A DNA stretch of 64,000 nt from Sporosarcina sp. PTS2304 (lineage in GTDB: Bacteria; Bacillota; Bacilli; Bacillales_A; Planococcaceae). Location: NCBI RefSeq assembly GCF_003351785.1, contig NZ_CP031230.1:1116001-1180000 (forward strand). The letters are read 5' to 3'. Position numbers and translations under genes: made by a program. Below, in pieces: positions 8,585 through 17,893 of the stretch. The notes below the pieces were generated by a model. It made no database searches. It was not told the origin of the DNA and saw only the letters and a list, made by a program, of their open reading frames with translations. Positions within the stretch are counted from its first letter, which is position 1, and the number at the start of each line of letters is the position of its first letter.

Positions 8585-9767
8585 AACGATAGATATGCCA
8601 GAAACGACGATGGACGACTTACTCAACAATCCGTTTGATATGGATGCTAGTCTCCTGCCTCAAGAAATGGAAAACACAATGGCAGAAAGTAAAAAACCGG
8701 CCAAACTAATGGACCGTCTTTCGCAAGAAGAGCAAGAAAAAGCGAAACAACTTGCTTCTCAAATTCCAGTCGGTAATTATGAGGCTGTGATTACGTACGG
8801 TGCCAATGCACAAAATGAGCTCTCCCGCTTCTCCAACAAAATGCTCGATCATGTACAAAGCAAAGATATCGGACCTGTAGGCGACGTGCTCAATGAATTA
8901 ATGAATAAACTGTCTGAAATTGATCCGGATGATCTTTCGGATAAGAAGAAATCTGGACTCAGCCGGCTTTTTACGAAAGCGACACGTCCTGTTGCGGAAA
9001 TGTTAACAAAATATCAAAAACTAGGGACACAAATTGATAAAATCGGTGTACAACTTGAACATTCCAAGCGCGGATTGATGGAAGATGTACGTATGCTCGA
9101 TCAATTATACGAACAAAACAAAACGTACTTCCAAGCACTGAATGTTTATATTGCAGCTGCGGAACTAAAAGTAGATGAAATCAACCAAACGATTATTCCG
9201 GAACTTCATAAAAAAGCAAAGCAAGCTGACGACCAAATGATGGTACAAGAAGTAAATGACATGGCACAATTCGTCGATCGTTTAGAAAAACGTCTATATG
9301 ACCTTCAACTGTCCCGTCAAATCACGATTCAAACGGCACCACAAATTCGGATGATTCAACAGACAAATCAAACGTTAGCGGAAAAAATTCAGGCATCTAT
9401 TATGACAGCCATTCCCCTATGGAAAAATCAAATTGCCATTGCGTTAACATTGAATCGCCAGCAAAAAGCCGTGGAATCACAAAAGCTCGTAACGAAAACA
9501 ACGAATGATTTACTACTGCGCAATTCAGAAATGCTGAAAGTCAATAGTATCGAAACAGCGAAAGAAAATGAAAAAGGCATTGTCGAAATTGATACGTTGA
9601 AGAAAACACAGGAAAATTTAATCCAAACGATCGAAGAAACACTTGTCATCCAAGCAGATGGTCGCGCCAAACGAAAAGCAGCCGAAACAGAAATCGCACG
9701 TATGGAAGAAGACCTCAAAACTCGCCTACTTTCCGTCTACGAAGAAACACAAAACCGCCCTTCATAA
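8562..9767 (+). CDS. telA: TelA family protein (toxic-anion resistance, YaaN-like)
   Basis: 401 residues of almost entirely helical, charged sequence without membrane segments. Characteristic TelA features include a QNELSRFSNKML-like segment near 90, a KYQKLGTQIDKI segment in the middle, and the long coiled-coil C-terminal half rich in Gln and Lys. Homologues are linked to resistance to tellurite, cell-envelope antimicrobials and nisin, but the mechanism is not established. An AAAGGGG about 8 bases upstream of the ATG supports the start inside the xpaC reading frame. The gene ends on a terminator whose stem begins within its last codons. Confidence 0.9.
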   Translation: MTEKQFDETIDMPETTMDDLLNNPFDMDASLLPQEMENTMAESKKPAKLMDRLSQEEQEKAKQLASQIPVGNYEAVITYGANAQNELSRFSNKMLDHVQSKDIGPVGDVLNELMNKLSEIDPDDLSDKKKSGLSRLFTKATRPVAEMLTKYQKLGTQIDKIGVQLEHSKRGLMEDVRMLDQLYEQNKTYFQALNVYIAAAELKVDEINQTIIPELHKKAKQADDQMMVQEVNDMAQFVDRLEKRLYDLQLSRQITIQTAPQIRMIQQTNQTLAEKIQASIMTAIPLWKNQIAIALTLNRQQKAVESQKLVTKTTNDLLLRNSEMLKVNSIETAKENEKGIVEIDTLKKTQENLIQTIEETLVIQADGRAKRKAAETEIARMEEDLKTRLLSVYEETQNRPS

Positions 9768-9786
9768 CGAAGGACGGTTTTTGTTT
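9750..9786 (+). terminator. Terminator of the xpaC-telA operon
   Basis: AAAACCGCCCTTC, a short loop and GAAGGACGGTTTT form a stem with one mismatch followed by T-rich sequence. The left arm overlaps the final codons of telA. Confidence 0.8.
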
Positions 9787-9942
9787 TTACAATTCATAGA
9801 AAGCATCTTGGATTACTAGCTGGGATCGCTGAAGAGGTCGCCGCTTCCCTCGCTAACGCTTCCAGAGTCTCTCGAACGTGTCTGCCTGGAGCGCAGCGAA
9901 ACAGTATAGCGCTCTTCTTCCTCACACTACCTATATTAGCAC

Positions 9943-10140
9943 TTACTCAAAGTACGACTTATAATACCCGCCGACTTTACCGGAATTATCTACGACGAAA
10001 ATAAACTCTTCCGTCTCGTTTTTCACTTCATAAGACTTCCCTGGCGTCAACATATTACTAACAACATACTTCGCTGCATCTGCATGCACACAAGTTACTG
10101 TCTTTAGCGTCGGTTCATCCACCCATTGTAAAAATGACAT
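9943..10140 (-). CDS. Small DUF6501-like protein
   Basis: 65 residues when started at the ATG at 10140, which has AAAGGGGAGAGAG directly upstream. An upstream in-frame GTG would place that ribosome binding site inside the gene and is less likely. The sequence contains KTVTCVHADAAKYVV and ends in KVGGYYKSYFE, features I associate with the small DUF6501 family of Bacillales; the family name is from memory. No membrane segment or signal is visible and no function is known. It lies upstream of the odhB terminator on the same strand as odhAB, but is separated from odhB by that terminator. Confidence 0.7.
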   Translation of the reverse strand: MSFLQWVDEPTLKTVTCVHADAAKYVVSNMLTPGKSYEVKNETEEFIFVVDNSGKVGGYYKSYFE

Positions 10141-10170
10141 CACTCTCTCCCCTTTCACATAATATAGGAA

Positions 10171-10198
10171 AGCGACCCGCGTAACTGCGGGTCGCTAC
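10171..10198 (-). terminator. Terminator after odhAB
   Basis: AGCGACCCGC-GTAACT-GCGGGTCGCT is a perfect 10-bp GC-rich hairpin 12 bases past the odhB stop codon; on the minus strand it is followed by TTTCC. Confidence 0.8.
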
Positions 10199-10209
10199 TG
10201 TTGTATAAA

Positions 10210-11430
10210 TTAAGAACCTAGTAGAAGATCTTCAGGGTTTTCTAGTAACTCTTTAACCATCTTCAAGAATCCTACTGAATCTTTTCCATCAATTACTCGG
10301 TGATCGTAAGAAAGTGCTACATACATCATCGGACGGATTTCGATGTTGTCGCCAACAGCTACTGGACGCTTTTGAATTGTATGCATACCTAGAATACCTA
10401 CTTGTGTACCGTTTAAGATTGGAGTAGACAATAGTGAACCGAATACTCCACCGTTTGTAATTGTGAATGAACCGCCTGTCATATCAGCCATTGTCAACTT
10501 GTTGTCGCGAGCTTTTTTAGCAAGTTCAGCAATCGTCGCTTCGATTTCTGCGAAGTTTTTACGATCTGCGTCCACTACGTTCGGTACAACGAGTCCACCT
10601 TCAGTTGATACTGCGATACCGATATCGAAATAGTTTTTCAACAAGATTTCGTCACCATCGATTTCAGCATTAACATATGGGTATTTTTTCAATGCAGCTA
10701 CAACTGCTTTCGTGAAGAATGACATGAACCCTAGACGTACATCGTTTTGCTCAAAGAACTGGTCTTTTTTGCGTGAACGAAGTTCCATCATTTTCGTCAT
10801 ATCAATTTCGTTGAATGTTGTTAACATCGCTGTAGATTGTCTTACTTCTAGCAAACGCTTCGCAATTGTTTGACGACGGCGAGTCATTTTCTGACGCGTA
10901 ATACGACCGTCTTCTTTTGCTTCTGTTTTAGCCGCTGGAGCTGCCGGAGCTTTCGGCGCAGGCGCATTGTTGTGAGCAGCTACGTCTTGAGCGCGTACAC
11001 GACCCATTGGATCGACTGGAGACACGTCTGCAAGATTGATGCCTTTTTCACGCGCTAGTTTACGAGCGGCAGGGCTCGCAATTGTACGGTCAGTTGAAGT
11101 TGTTTCTTCAACTGCTACTTGCGGAGCATCTGGTTGTGCTGCAGGAGCTGTTGCTTCTGGCGCTGTTTGTGGAGCTTGTTGTGCCGGTGCACCTGAACCT
11201 TCGCCTACAATCGCGATCACTTGGCCAACTTCAACTGTGTCGCCTTCTGCTGCCAATAGCTCAGATAGAACACCTGCTTCTTCTGAAATGACTTCGACGT
11301 TCACTTTGTCTGTTTCCAATTCAACGATGAATTCACCTTTATCCACGTTTTCACCGGGTTGTTTCAACCATTTTGCAATTGTACCTTCTGTAATCGATTC
11401 TGCTAGTTCAGGTACTCTGATCTCTGCCAC
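10210..11430 (-). CDS. odhB: Dihydrolipoyllysine-residue succinyltransferase, E2 of 2-oxoglutarate dehydrogenase
   Basis: 406 residues with the standard E2 layout: an N-terminal lipoyl domain (residues 1-76, with the ETDKVNVEV lipoylation site around Lys43), an Ala/Pro/Gln-rich hinge, a peripheral-subunit-binding domain ([13 protein letters not shown], ~118-155), a second hinge and the catalytic domain ending with the active-site [15 protein letters not shown]. The enzyme passes the succinyl group from lipoamide to CoA in the TCA cycle. It follows odhA by 94 bp on the same strand and shares its transcript. The start has a GAGGAATT ribosome binding site. Confidence 0.95.
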   Translation of the reverse strand: MAEIRVPELAESITEGTIAKWLKQPGENVDKGEFIVELETDKVNVEVISEEAGVLSELLAAEGDTVEVGQVIAIVGEGSGAPAQQAPQTAPEATAPAAQPDAPQVAVEETTSTDRTIASPAARKLAREKGINLADVSPVDPMGRVRAQDVAAHNNAPAPKAPAAPAAKTEAKEDGRITRQKMTRRRQTIAKRLLEVRQSTAMLTTFNEIDMTKMMELRSRKKDQFFEQNDVRLGFMSFFTKAVVAALKKYPYVNAEIDGDEILLKNYFDIGIAVSTEGGLVVPNVVDADRKNFAEIEATIAELAKKARDNKLTMADMTGGSFTITNGGVFGSLLSTPILNGTQVGILGMHTIQKRPVAVGDNIEIRPMMYVALSYDHRVIDGKDSVGFLKMVKELLENPEDLLLGS

Positions 11431-11524
11431 AATAAATTCCTCCTCGTAGGTATCCGCTTCGTGCGGAGTAGCTACTATTTGTTTAAATGATTTTTAGTAC
11501 TATATAGCTTCCTTACTTGTTATA

Positions 11525-14335
11525 TCACTTTTTCAAAGCTTCTTCAATGATTCGGTTTTGTTCTGTTTTATGAGAAGCACCGTCACCTTCAGATGGACTT
11601 GAACGTTTAATACGACCAACGTAAGAGATTTCTTTGTCTTCTGCTAGTTGTTGCAAGTACGGATATGCGAATGACCATGTACCCATGTTCTTCGGCTCTT
11701 CCTGTACCCACACTAAATCTTTTGCTTTCGGGAAACGAGCGAGAATTTCTTTAATCTTATCTGTCGGGAACGGGTAAAGCTGTTCTACACGCACGATATG
11801 CAGATAGTCGAATCCTTTGCCGTCTTTTACTTGTTCCGCTAGGTCGATTGCCATCTTCCCGCTTGCAAACAAGATTTTCTTCACTTTTTCAGGTTTTGTC
11901 CCTGTTCCTGGTTGTTCCAGAACTGTTTTAAAGTGGCCTTCTGTTAAATCTTCAATGTCCGCTCCAACTAGTGGGTGACGCAATAAAGATTTAGGTGTCG
12001 CAATGACTAACGGACGTTCTGCTTCGCTTCCAAGAATTTTGGCTTGACGACGCAATACGTGGAAGTAGTTGGCAGCACTTGAAATATTCGCAACTGTCCA
12101 GTTGTTCTCAGCGCATAACTGCAAGTACCGCTCGATACGGCAACTTGAGTGCTCCGGTCCTTGTCCTTCAAACGCGTGCGGCAACAATAGCACTAATCCT
12201 GATTGCTGACCCCACTTCGAGAAACTAGAAGAAACGAATTGGTCGAACATCACTTGTGCCATGTTGGAGAAGTCACCATACTGTGCTTCCCAGATAGACA
12301 TCGTTTTATCTTCTTCCAAGTTATAACCGAATTCATAGCCGACAATACCCGCTTCAGTCAACGGACTGTTATAAGCGACGAATGAAGCGTTTGAACCACC
12401 GATGTGATGCAACGGCACAAATTCTTCACCTGTTCTTTCATCATGCAGTACTAGATGACGATGAGCAAATGTTCCGCGCTGAACGTCTTGTCCAGACATA
12501 CGAATAGGCTTGCCGTCTTGTAGAATAGATCCGAATGCTAGTTGCTCTGCGTGAGCCCAGTCAATTTTACCTTTACCGTTAAATGGATCATGACGTCTGT
12601 TGAGAATCTTCTCCAATTTACTAAATACCTTGAATTCAGCAGGGTATGTTAGTAATTCTTCGTTCATCTTACGTAGACGGTCTGCAGATACGCCTGTTTC
12701 AAGGTCACGCGGCAATCCAGCCAACACGCCTTCAGGAGTCGCGTTCGATCGTTTCGGTGCATCGACCGACTCTTCTTTCACGCGGTCATACGCTGCTTGC
12801 ATTTCTGCGATAATCGACTTATCCATTTGCTTCACTTCGTCATCCGTCATGAGTTGTTGATCTACTAAACGTTGTGCGTAAAGTTGACGAACTGTTTTAT
12901 GCTTATGGATTTCGTGGTACATGACCGGATTTGTTACAAGTGGCTCATCCATCTCATTATGTCCATAACGACGGTAACCGATCAAGTCGATCAATACGTC
13001 TTTACCGAATTGCTGACGATATTCAAATGCCAACTGTGCGACAGCAAGTACTTCTTCCGGATGATCTGCATTCACGTGGAATACTGGTACCTCGAAGCCT
13101 TTTGCTGGATCGGATGCGTAATGTGTAGAACGAGAATCATAGTATTCAGTTGTAAAGCCAATTGTATTGTTGGCGATTACGTGAATCGATCCACCTGTTT
13201 GGAACCCACGGACACGGCTGTAGTTGAATGATTCCGGCACGATTCCTTGTCCAGGAAACGCTGCATCACCGTGTACAAGTACTGCAAACGCAGCATTCGT
13301 ATCTTGACGTGGAATACCTGGGTTATCTGTATTTTCTTGAGCAGCACGAGTCTGCCCTGTAATGACAGGATTGACTACTTCCAAGTGAGACGGATTGTAC
13401 GCTAGGAAGCGTTTCAAACCGGATTCTCCTTTGTAAAGAGCTCCCATATGGTATTTTACATCGCCGAACCAGCCGCGCGTAACTTCCAGTGAGCCGTCTT
13501 TTGGCAAGAACGGTGACGCTGGAACGCCCGCAAATTCAGCGAACATCATTTCATATGGTTTGTTTAAGTTATGTGTCAACACGTTCAAACGTCCACGGTG
13601 CGCCATGCCGATAAGCATTTTCTGCATCTTCGCTTCTTCAGAACGGCGAATTAATTCATCGATTAAGACAACAAGTGTGTCTACCCCTTCGATAGAGAAA
13701 CGCTTCGCTCCAACGAATGTACGGTGAATAAATTTCTCGAAACCTTCAATTTTCGTTAAGCGCTCAAGGAGTTGCTTTTTATCTTCACCTTGTAAGCTTG
13801 GCTGTACATCGCCATTTTCAATTTTTGATTGAATCCAATTACGTTCTGTTTCATCAATTAAGTGAGCAAATTCGTAGGCGATTGAACCTGTGTATAAAGA
13901 TTTCAGATAGTTCATCGCATCTAAGCCGTTTTCCACTGTTGCTGGAACGTTTTTCAAGAACAAAGTTGCTGGCAATCCGACCAGATCGCTTTCTGTCAGT
14001 CCGTGATAGGACAGTTCCAGACGTGATGTATCCTTTGGTCGATCGTTTAATGGATAAATGTCTGCTGCTAGATGCCCATATGAACGAATCGCTTCTAATA
14101 AGGAATAGACAGCTAGCACTTTGCGTAAATCGGTTTGAGAACCATGCGCAATTACTGCTTCTTGTCCTGACTCATCGATCTGAGGCGCACCAAAATTCCT
14201 GAATAGCTCAGCTAAATCAGGATCTACTGCATTTGAATCTGTTTTAAACAGATCGTACATTTCCATTACATACCCAAGGTTTGGACCCGAAAAATTAGCA
14301 TACGGGGAACGATGGGAATCCACATTGTTCGACAT
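11525..14335 (-). CDS. odhA: 2-oxoglutarate dehydrogenase E1 component
   Basis: 936 residues from the ATG at 14335, chosen because GGAGG lies 9 bases upstream; an upstream in-frame ATG at 14359 lacks one. The thiamine-diphosphate enzyme decarboxylates 2-oxoglutarate and succinylates the lipoyl arm of OdhB. Visible landmarks are GMAHRGRLNVL (residues ~240), the ThDP-binding HGDAAFPGQG region with GFTTEYYDSRST, the IDLIGYRRYGHNE segment, and the transketolase-like domain with LPHAFEGQGPEHSS and KSLLRHP. The length matches the family. A dyad TGTATA-CTTC-TATACA at about 14380-14395 lies in the promoter region and could be an operator, but I cannot name a binding protein. Confidence 0.96.
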   Translation of the reverse strand: MSNNVDSHRSPYANFSGPNLGYVMEMYDLFKTDSNAVDPDLAELFRNFGAPQIDESGQEAVIAHGSQTDLRKVLAVYSLLEAIRSYGHLAADIYPLNDRPKDTSRLELSYHGLTESDLVGLPATLFLKNVPATVENGLDAMNYLKSLYTGSIAYEFAHLIDETERNWIQSKIENGDVQPSLQGEDKKQLLERLTKIEGFEKFIHRTFVGAKRFSIEGVDTLVVLIDELIRRSEEAKMQKMLIGMAHRGRLNVLTHNLNKPYEMMFAEFAGVPASPFLPKDGSLEVTRGWFGDVKYHMGALYKGESGLKRFLAYNPSHLEVVNPVITGQTRAAQENTDNPGIPRQDTNAAFAVLVHGDAAFPGQGIVPESFNYSRVRGFQTGGSIHVIANNTIGFTTEYYDSRSTHYASDPAKGFEVPVFHVNADHPEEVLAVAQLAFEYRQQFGKDVLIDLIGYRRYGHNEMDEPLVTNPVMYHEIHKHKTVRQLYAQRLVDQQLMTDDEVKQMDKSIIAEMQAAYDRVKEESVDAPKRSNATPEGVLAGLPRDLETGVSADRLRKMNEELLTYPAEFKVFSKLEKILNRRHDPFNGKGKIDWAHAEQLAFGSILQDGKPIRMSGQDVQRGTFAHRHLVLHDERTGEEFVPLHHIGGSNASFVAYNSPLTEAGIVGYEFGYNLEEDKTMSIWEAQYGDFSNMAQVMFDQFVSSSFSKWGQQSGLVLLLPHAFEGQGPEHSSCRIERYLQLCAENNWTVANISSAANYFHVLRRQAKILGSEAERPLVIATPKSLLRHPLVGADIEDLTEGHFKTVLEQPGTGTKPEKVKKILFASGKMAIDLAEQVKDGKGFDYLHIVRVEQLYPFPTDKIKEILARFPKAKDLVWVQEEPKNMGTWSFAYPYLQQLAEDKEISYVGRIKRSSPSEGDGASHKTEQNRIIEEALKK

Positions 14336-14520
14336 GTAATATGACCTCCACATTGCCAATTGGCTTGTTGTGTTTATTTTGTATACTTCTATACAATAAT
14401 AGCACGCAAATCCTAGAACTGAAAGGGATTAATTCGAAGTTGTGAACTTTTTTGAAAACCGCATGAAAATATATGCGATTTCTACGAATAATCCTTGACT
14501 ACTGCCTGTTAGGATTGTAT

Positions 14521-15597
14521 TTATTTCTGAAACGACAAAATCAACTCTACCATCTTTTCAGGAGTTTTTGGTTTTGTCGTCTTTTCTATATTCGACAGCA
14601 ACCGACTTTTCTCCTTCTCTAATTTCGCGAAAAGGTATTGTAGCGGCTCATTCGGTAGCTGTTCTTCCTCTACTTGTAGGGCGAGGCCTTTTGATGCGAA
14701 GTATGATGCATTCAAAATTTGATCGCCGCGGCTCTTGGATGCAGCCAACGGAATGAGCAGCATCGGTTTATGGATCGCCAGCAATTCGAATATCGCATTC
14801 GATCCCGCACGTGACACAGCGAAATCTGCCGCCGCCAGCAAATCAGGCAATTCCGTCGTCACATATTCAAACTGTGCATACCCTGCGAGACCTTTCAACT
14901 CTTCCTCCGCATTGCCTTTCCCGCATAAATGAATGATTTGGTACTGCTTTAGCAACTCAGGCAACGACTTGCGTACCGCATCATTCAGCACAGCAGACCC
15001 TTGGCTCCCCCCCATCACAATGAAAATAGGTTTGTCATGTGTGAAGCCGGTGAATTGTAACCCGCGTTCTTCATCCCCTGTAAATAATTCAGGACGAATA
15101 ATCGGACCGGTACAAGTAGACTTACCGGGTGGAACATATTGTAAGGTTTGTTCAAATACGGTGAAAATCTGTGAGGAAAAGGGCAGTGCTAATTTATTTG
15201 CAAGGCCGGGCGTGACATCCGACTCATGTACGACCACTGTCACATTGGCAAGTTTCGCTGCCATCACGACAGGAACAGAAACGAACCCTCCTTTAGAAAA
15301 GACCAATTCCGGCTTCAGCTTCCGTAAAATCGCAAGTGCTTGAAGCGTCCCAGCGCCTACTCGAAAAGGATCGCTAAAATTTTTCATAGAGAAATAGCGT
15401 CGCAGTTTCCCGCTTTGTATGGCGTGATAAACAACGTCTGGATGACTATCTCCGATTAACTCTCGTTCGATCCCTTCTTTTGATCCGATATAATGCACGC
15501 GATAGCCTTTTTCTAAAAACACAGGAATTAACGCCTGATTGACAGACACATGCCCTGCCGTCCCGCCACCTGTTAACACGATTACCGGTTGTTTCAT
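14521..15597 (-). CDS. murG: UDP-GlcNAc:lipid I GlcNAc transferase, second MurG type
   Basis: 358 residues from the ATG at 15597, which has AAAGGATG at proper spacing. MurG adds GlcNAc to lipid I at the inner face of the membrane to make lipid II. The donor loop reads TGGGTAGHVSVN and the C-terminal fold has GGSQGSAVLND and SRAGSNAIFELLA, which holds the UDP-GlcNAc site. The GTAGHV form and the position outside the division and cell-wall cluster resemble the extra MurG seen in some Bacillales. Neighbours are odhA and a divergent MATE pump, with no other wall genes. The enzyme family is secure; whether this is the only murG in the genome cannot be seen. Confidence 0.9.
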   Translation of the reverse strand: MKQPVIVLTGGGTAGHVSVNQALIPVFLEKGYRVHYIGSKEGIERELIGDSHPDVVYHAIQSGKLRRYFSMKNFSDPFRVGAGTLQALAILRKLKPELVFSKGGFVSVPVVMAAKLANVTVVVHESDVTPGLANKLALPFSSQIFTVFEQTLQYVPPGKSTCTGPIIRPELFTGDEERGLQFTGFTHDKPIFIVMGGSQGSAVLNDAVRKSLPELLKQYQIIHLCGKGNAEEELKGLAGYAQFEYVTTELPDLLAAADFAVSRAGSNAIFELLAIHKPMLLIPLAASKSRGDQILNASYFASKGLALQVEEEQLPNEPLQYLFAKLEKEKSRLLSNIEKTTKPKTPEKMVELILSFQK

Positions 15598-15699
15598 ACT
15601 TCTCATCCTTTCATAAGGGCTTATGTAAGATGATTTTCACTCGCTCTTTCATGATACAATAGCTGTAGATTACTAGATGTGAAAGAGGAATTGAAAATC

Positions 15700-17046
15700 A
15701 TGACAACTGCAACGAACACATTACAGCGAAAAAGCACGTTATTTATCAAAATTATGATTCCCATCTTAATTACACAAGTCGCCCTCTATTTAATGTCGTT
15801 TTTCGATATCCTCATGACCGGACGTTACAACACCTATCATTTAGCAGGCGTGACGATCGGCAGTTCATTTTGGATTCCTGTCTACACAGGGCTGTCAGGC
15901 ATTTTAATGGGGCTTACTCCTATTATCGCCCAGCAGATCGGCGCGAAGAATAAAACCGACGTCCGCCCTACTGTCCAGCAAGCATTATACGTATCTCTCG
16001 CCCTTTCGGCAATCATTTTCCTGCTGATTCGGTTAGTAGTGTTGCCGGCCATTACAAAAATGCCGTTAGACGGGCAAGTCGTCACAGTGGCGTCCAGCTA
16101 TTTAATCGGCATGAGCATTGGATTAGTGCCGTTGATGGCGTATACAGTGTTGCGTTCATTTTTCGATGCACTCGGCGCTACACGCGTCTCGATGTTTATT
16201 ATTCTGTTGTCAGCTCCTATTAATATTATCCTAAACTATCTGCTGATTTTCGGGAACTTCGGCTTTCCGGAACTAGGCGGGGCGGGTGCCGGATATGCGT
16301 CGGGTTTTACATATTGGCTCGTATTTCTCATAGCGGTGTTGATCGCCTGGCTTTCTAGACATTTTAAAGAGTATGAATTGTTCAGCAGGTGGCAACGAAT
16401 ATCGTTCATTCGGTGGAAAGAGATTTTATTGATCGGAATTCCAATCGGTCTGTCGATTTTCGTGGAGACGAGTATATTTTCAGTCGTCACATTGCTCATG
16501 AGTAGTTACAGCGCCCATGTCATTTCCGCACACCAAATTGCGCTGAACTTTACGTCACTTCTTTATATGGTGCCGTTAAGCGTCTCGATGGGTACGACCA
16601 TTTTAGTAGGCCAGTCGATAGGAGCGAAACGTGCTGATGACGCAAAGGCTTATACGAAACTCGGCATAGGCTTTGCGGTAGCATTTAGTTTCTTATCCAT
16701 ATTCATCTTGCTGATGTTTCGTGAATCCATTGCTTCTATGTATACGCCAGATGCAGCGATCATTACACTTGCGATGCAGTTCTTTATCTATGCCGCGTTA
16801 TTCCAGCTGTCTGATGCTGTACAAGCGCCTATACAAGGTGCACTGCGTGGATACAAAGACGTGACGATGACCTTTATCGTCGGACTGATTTCGTTTTGGA
16901 TTATCGGACTGCCTACAGGTTTCCTGCTCGCTCGCTTCACTGAACTCGGCCCGTACGGTTATTGGGTCGGATTAATCGTCGGTCTGACTGTTGGAGCTAG
17001 TATCCTTTCGCTACGTCTGCGGTACATTCAAAATAAACAACGATAA
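15700..17046 (+). CDS. MATE family efflux transporter
   Basis: 448 residues from ATG 15700, supported by AAAGAGG 9 bases upstream; an earlier in-frame GTG at 15679 overlaps that site. There are twelve hydrophobic segments in two homologous halves, the MATE layout. The first helix reads PILITQVALYLMSFFDILMTGRY and the second half begins near GIPIGLSIFVETSIF, both close to NorM/YeeO-type pumps. Members use Na+ or H+ gradients to export cationic drugs and dyes. The gene diverges from murG, with a possible TACAAT -10 box near 15654, and is followed by a terminator. Confidence 0.92.
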   Translation: MTTATNTLQRKSTLFIKIMIPILITQVALYLMSFFDILMTGRYNTYHLAGVTIGSSFWIPVYTGLSGILMGLTPIIAQQIGAKNKTDVRPTVQQALYVSLALSAIIFLLIRLVVLPAITKMPLDGQVVTVASSYLIGMSIGLVPLMAYTVLRSFFDALGATRVSMFIILLSAPINIILNYLLIFGNFGFPELGGAGAGYASGFTYWLVFLIAVLIAWLSRHFKEYELFSRWQRISFIRWKEILLIGIPIGLSIFVETSIFSVVTLLMSSYSAHVISAHQIALNFTSLLYMVPLSVSMGTTILVGQSIGAKRADDAKAYTKLGIGFAVAFSFLSIFILLMFRESIASMYTPDAAIITLAMQFFIYAALFQLSDAVQAPIQGALRGYKDVTMTFIVGLISFWIIGLPTGFLLARFTELGPYGYWVGLIVGLTVGASILSLRLRYIQNKQR

Positions 17047-17085
17047 AAAACGGTCGATGGAATAGACTCCATCAACCGTTTTTTT
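17047..17085. terminator. Bidirectional terminator between MATE and CAP genes
   Basis: AACGGTCGATGGA-ATAGAC-TCCATCAACCGTT with one mismatch, flanked by A6 and T8, lies between the convergent stop codons at 17046 and 17088. Confidence 0.85.
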
Positions 17086-17087
17086 TA

Positions 17088-17714
17088 TTACTTCTGAATG
17101 AATTGCTGTGTCCAATAGTGACCGTTTGCATCATAGCCGATACCGATATGCGTAAAGCCCGGTGTTAAGATATTCTGTCTATGACCTGCTGAGTTCATCC
17201 AAGCCGTCACAACTTCCTGTGCGCTGCGCTGACCCATGGCGATATTTTCTGCAGCTTGACGGTACGTAACGCCGTGACTCTTCATCTGATCAAAAGGTGA
17301 ACCGTATGTAGGGCTCGTATGAGAGAAATAATGATTCGCTGCCATGTCTGCTGATTTTTGTTTGGCAGATTTCTGTAAAGCGACGTCAATTTGCAGTGGC
17401 TGCAAACCTGCTTTCGTACGTTCTGCATTCGTTAAATTTAGTACTGCTTGCTCCACTGCTGAAACATTTGCAGTCGTACTAGTTTCTGACGGCTTGCTAG
17501 GTTGTGCTGGCGGCTGTGTCGTCGGTTGAGTAGGACGTGTCGGCTTTTGATAGCCTGAATGATACTGTCCATAGTAATACGTATACTTGTCCTGTTTCTG
17601 GATGTTCCACGTATAGTGCTGAGGCTTAGCGTCTGTAAACGTGTTCGCCTCAGCTGTCTGATGTGGCAATACTAGTGCTGAGCTTAATAAGATGAGTGAT
17701 AACGTTTTTTTCAT
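17088..17714 (-). CDS. Secreted CAP-domain (SCP/PR1, YkwD-like) protein
   Basis: 208 residues. A signal peptide (MKKTLSLILLSSALVLPHQTAEA) is followed by a Tyr-rich segment, a Pro/Thr/Gln-rich linker (~55-80) and a CAP domain from about residue 87 to the end. The CAP core shows YFSHTSPTYGSPFDQM, AAENIA and AWMNSAGHRQNILTP, which contain the conserved His, Glu and second His of the bacterial SCP family. The family function is unclear; in sporulating bacteria it appears in spore or wall proteins. Its C-terminal domain is nearly identical in pattern to the SLH-linked CAP protein at 55868-56896, which points to an ancestral duplication. Confidence 0.88.
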   Translation of the reverse strand: MKKTLSLILLSSALVLPHQTAEANTFTDAKPQHYTWNIQKQDKYTYYYGQYHSGYQKPTRPTQPTTQPPAQPSKPSETSTTANVSAVEQAVLNLTNAERTKAGLQPLQIDVALQKSAKQKSADMAANHYFSHTSPTYGSPFDQMKSHGVTYRQAAENIAMGQRSAQEVVTAWMNSAGHRQNILTPGFTHIGIGYDANGHYWTQQFIQK

Positions 17715-17893
17715 CTTGTTCCCTCCTTCTCTACGGAAATCATCATACCGTCAGAGAATGAGAGAAAACTTAGTGAAATTTACCATTCTATCCAATGAAC
17801 TCTCGAACCCTATGAAAAGAGAGTTTGAGCTTTGCCGCTATTGGAAAAAGTATCCGTCATACCGTACTATTGCCAGTAAAAAGCTATTGACAA

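Noticed and set aside
9786-9942. Structured RNA or small gene in the telA/DUF6501 gap
   Set aside because: Only imperfect short pairings are visible, and there is no conserved motif, ORF or ribosome binding site.
11036-11449. Ala/Ser-rich plus-strand ORF opposite odhB
   Set aside because: Its composition mirrors the Ala/Pro-rich hinge of OdhB read on the other strand; no ribosome binding site.
12872-13231. Long plus-strand ORF opposite odhA
   Set aside because: It lies wholly antisense to the secure odhA gene, has no ribosome binding site and no recognisable motif.
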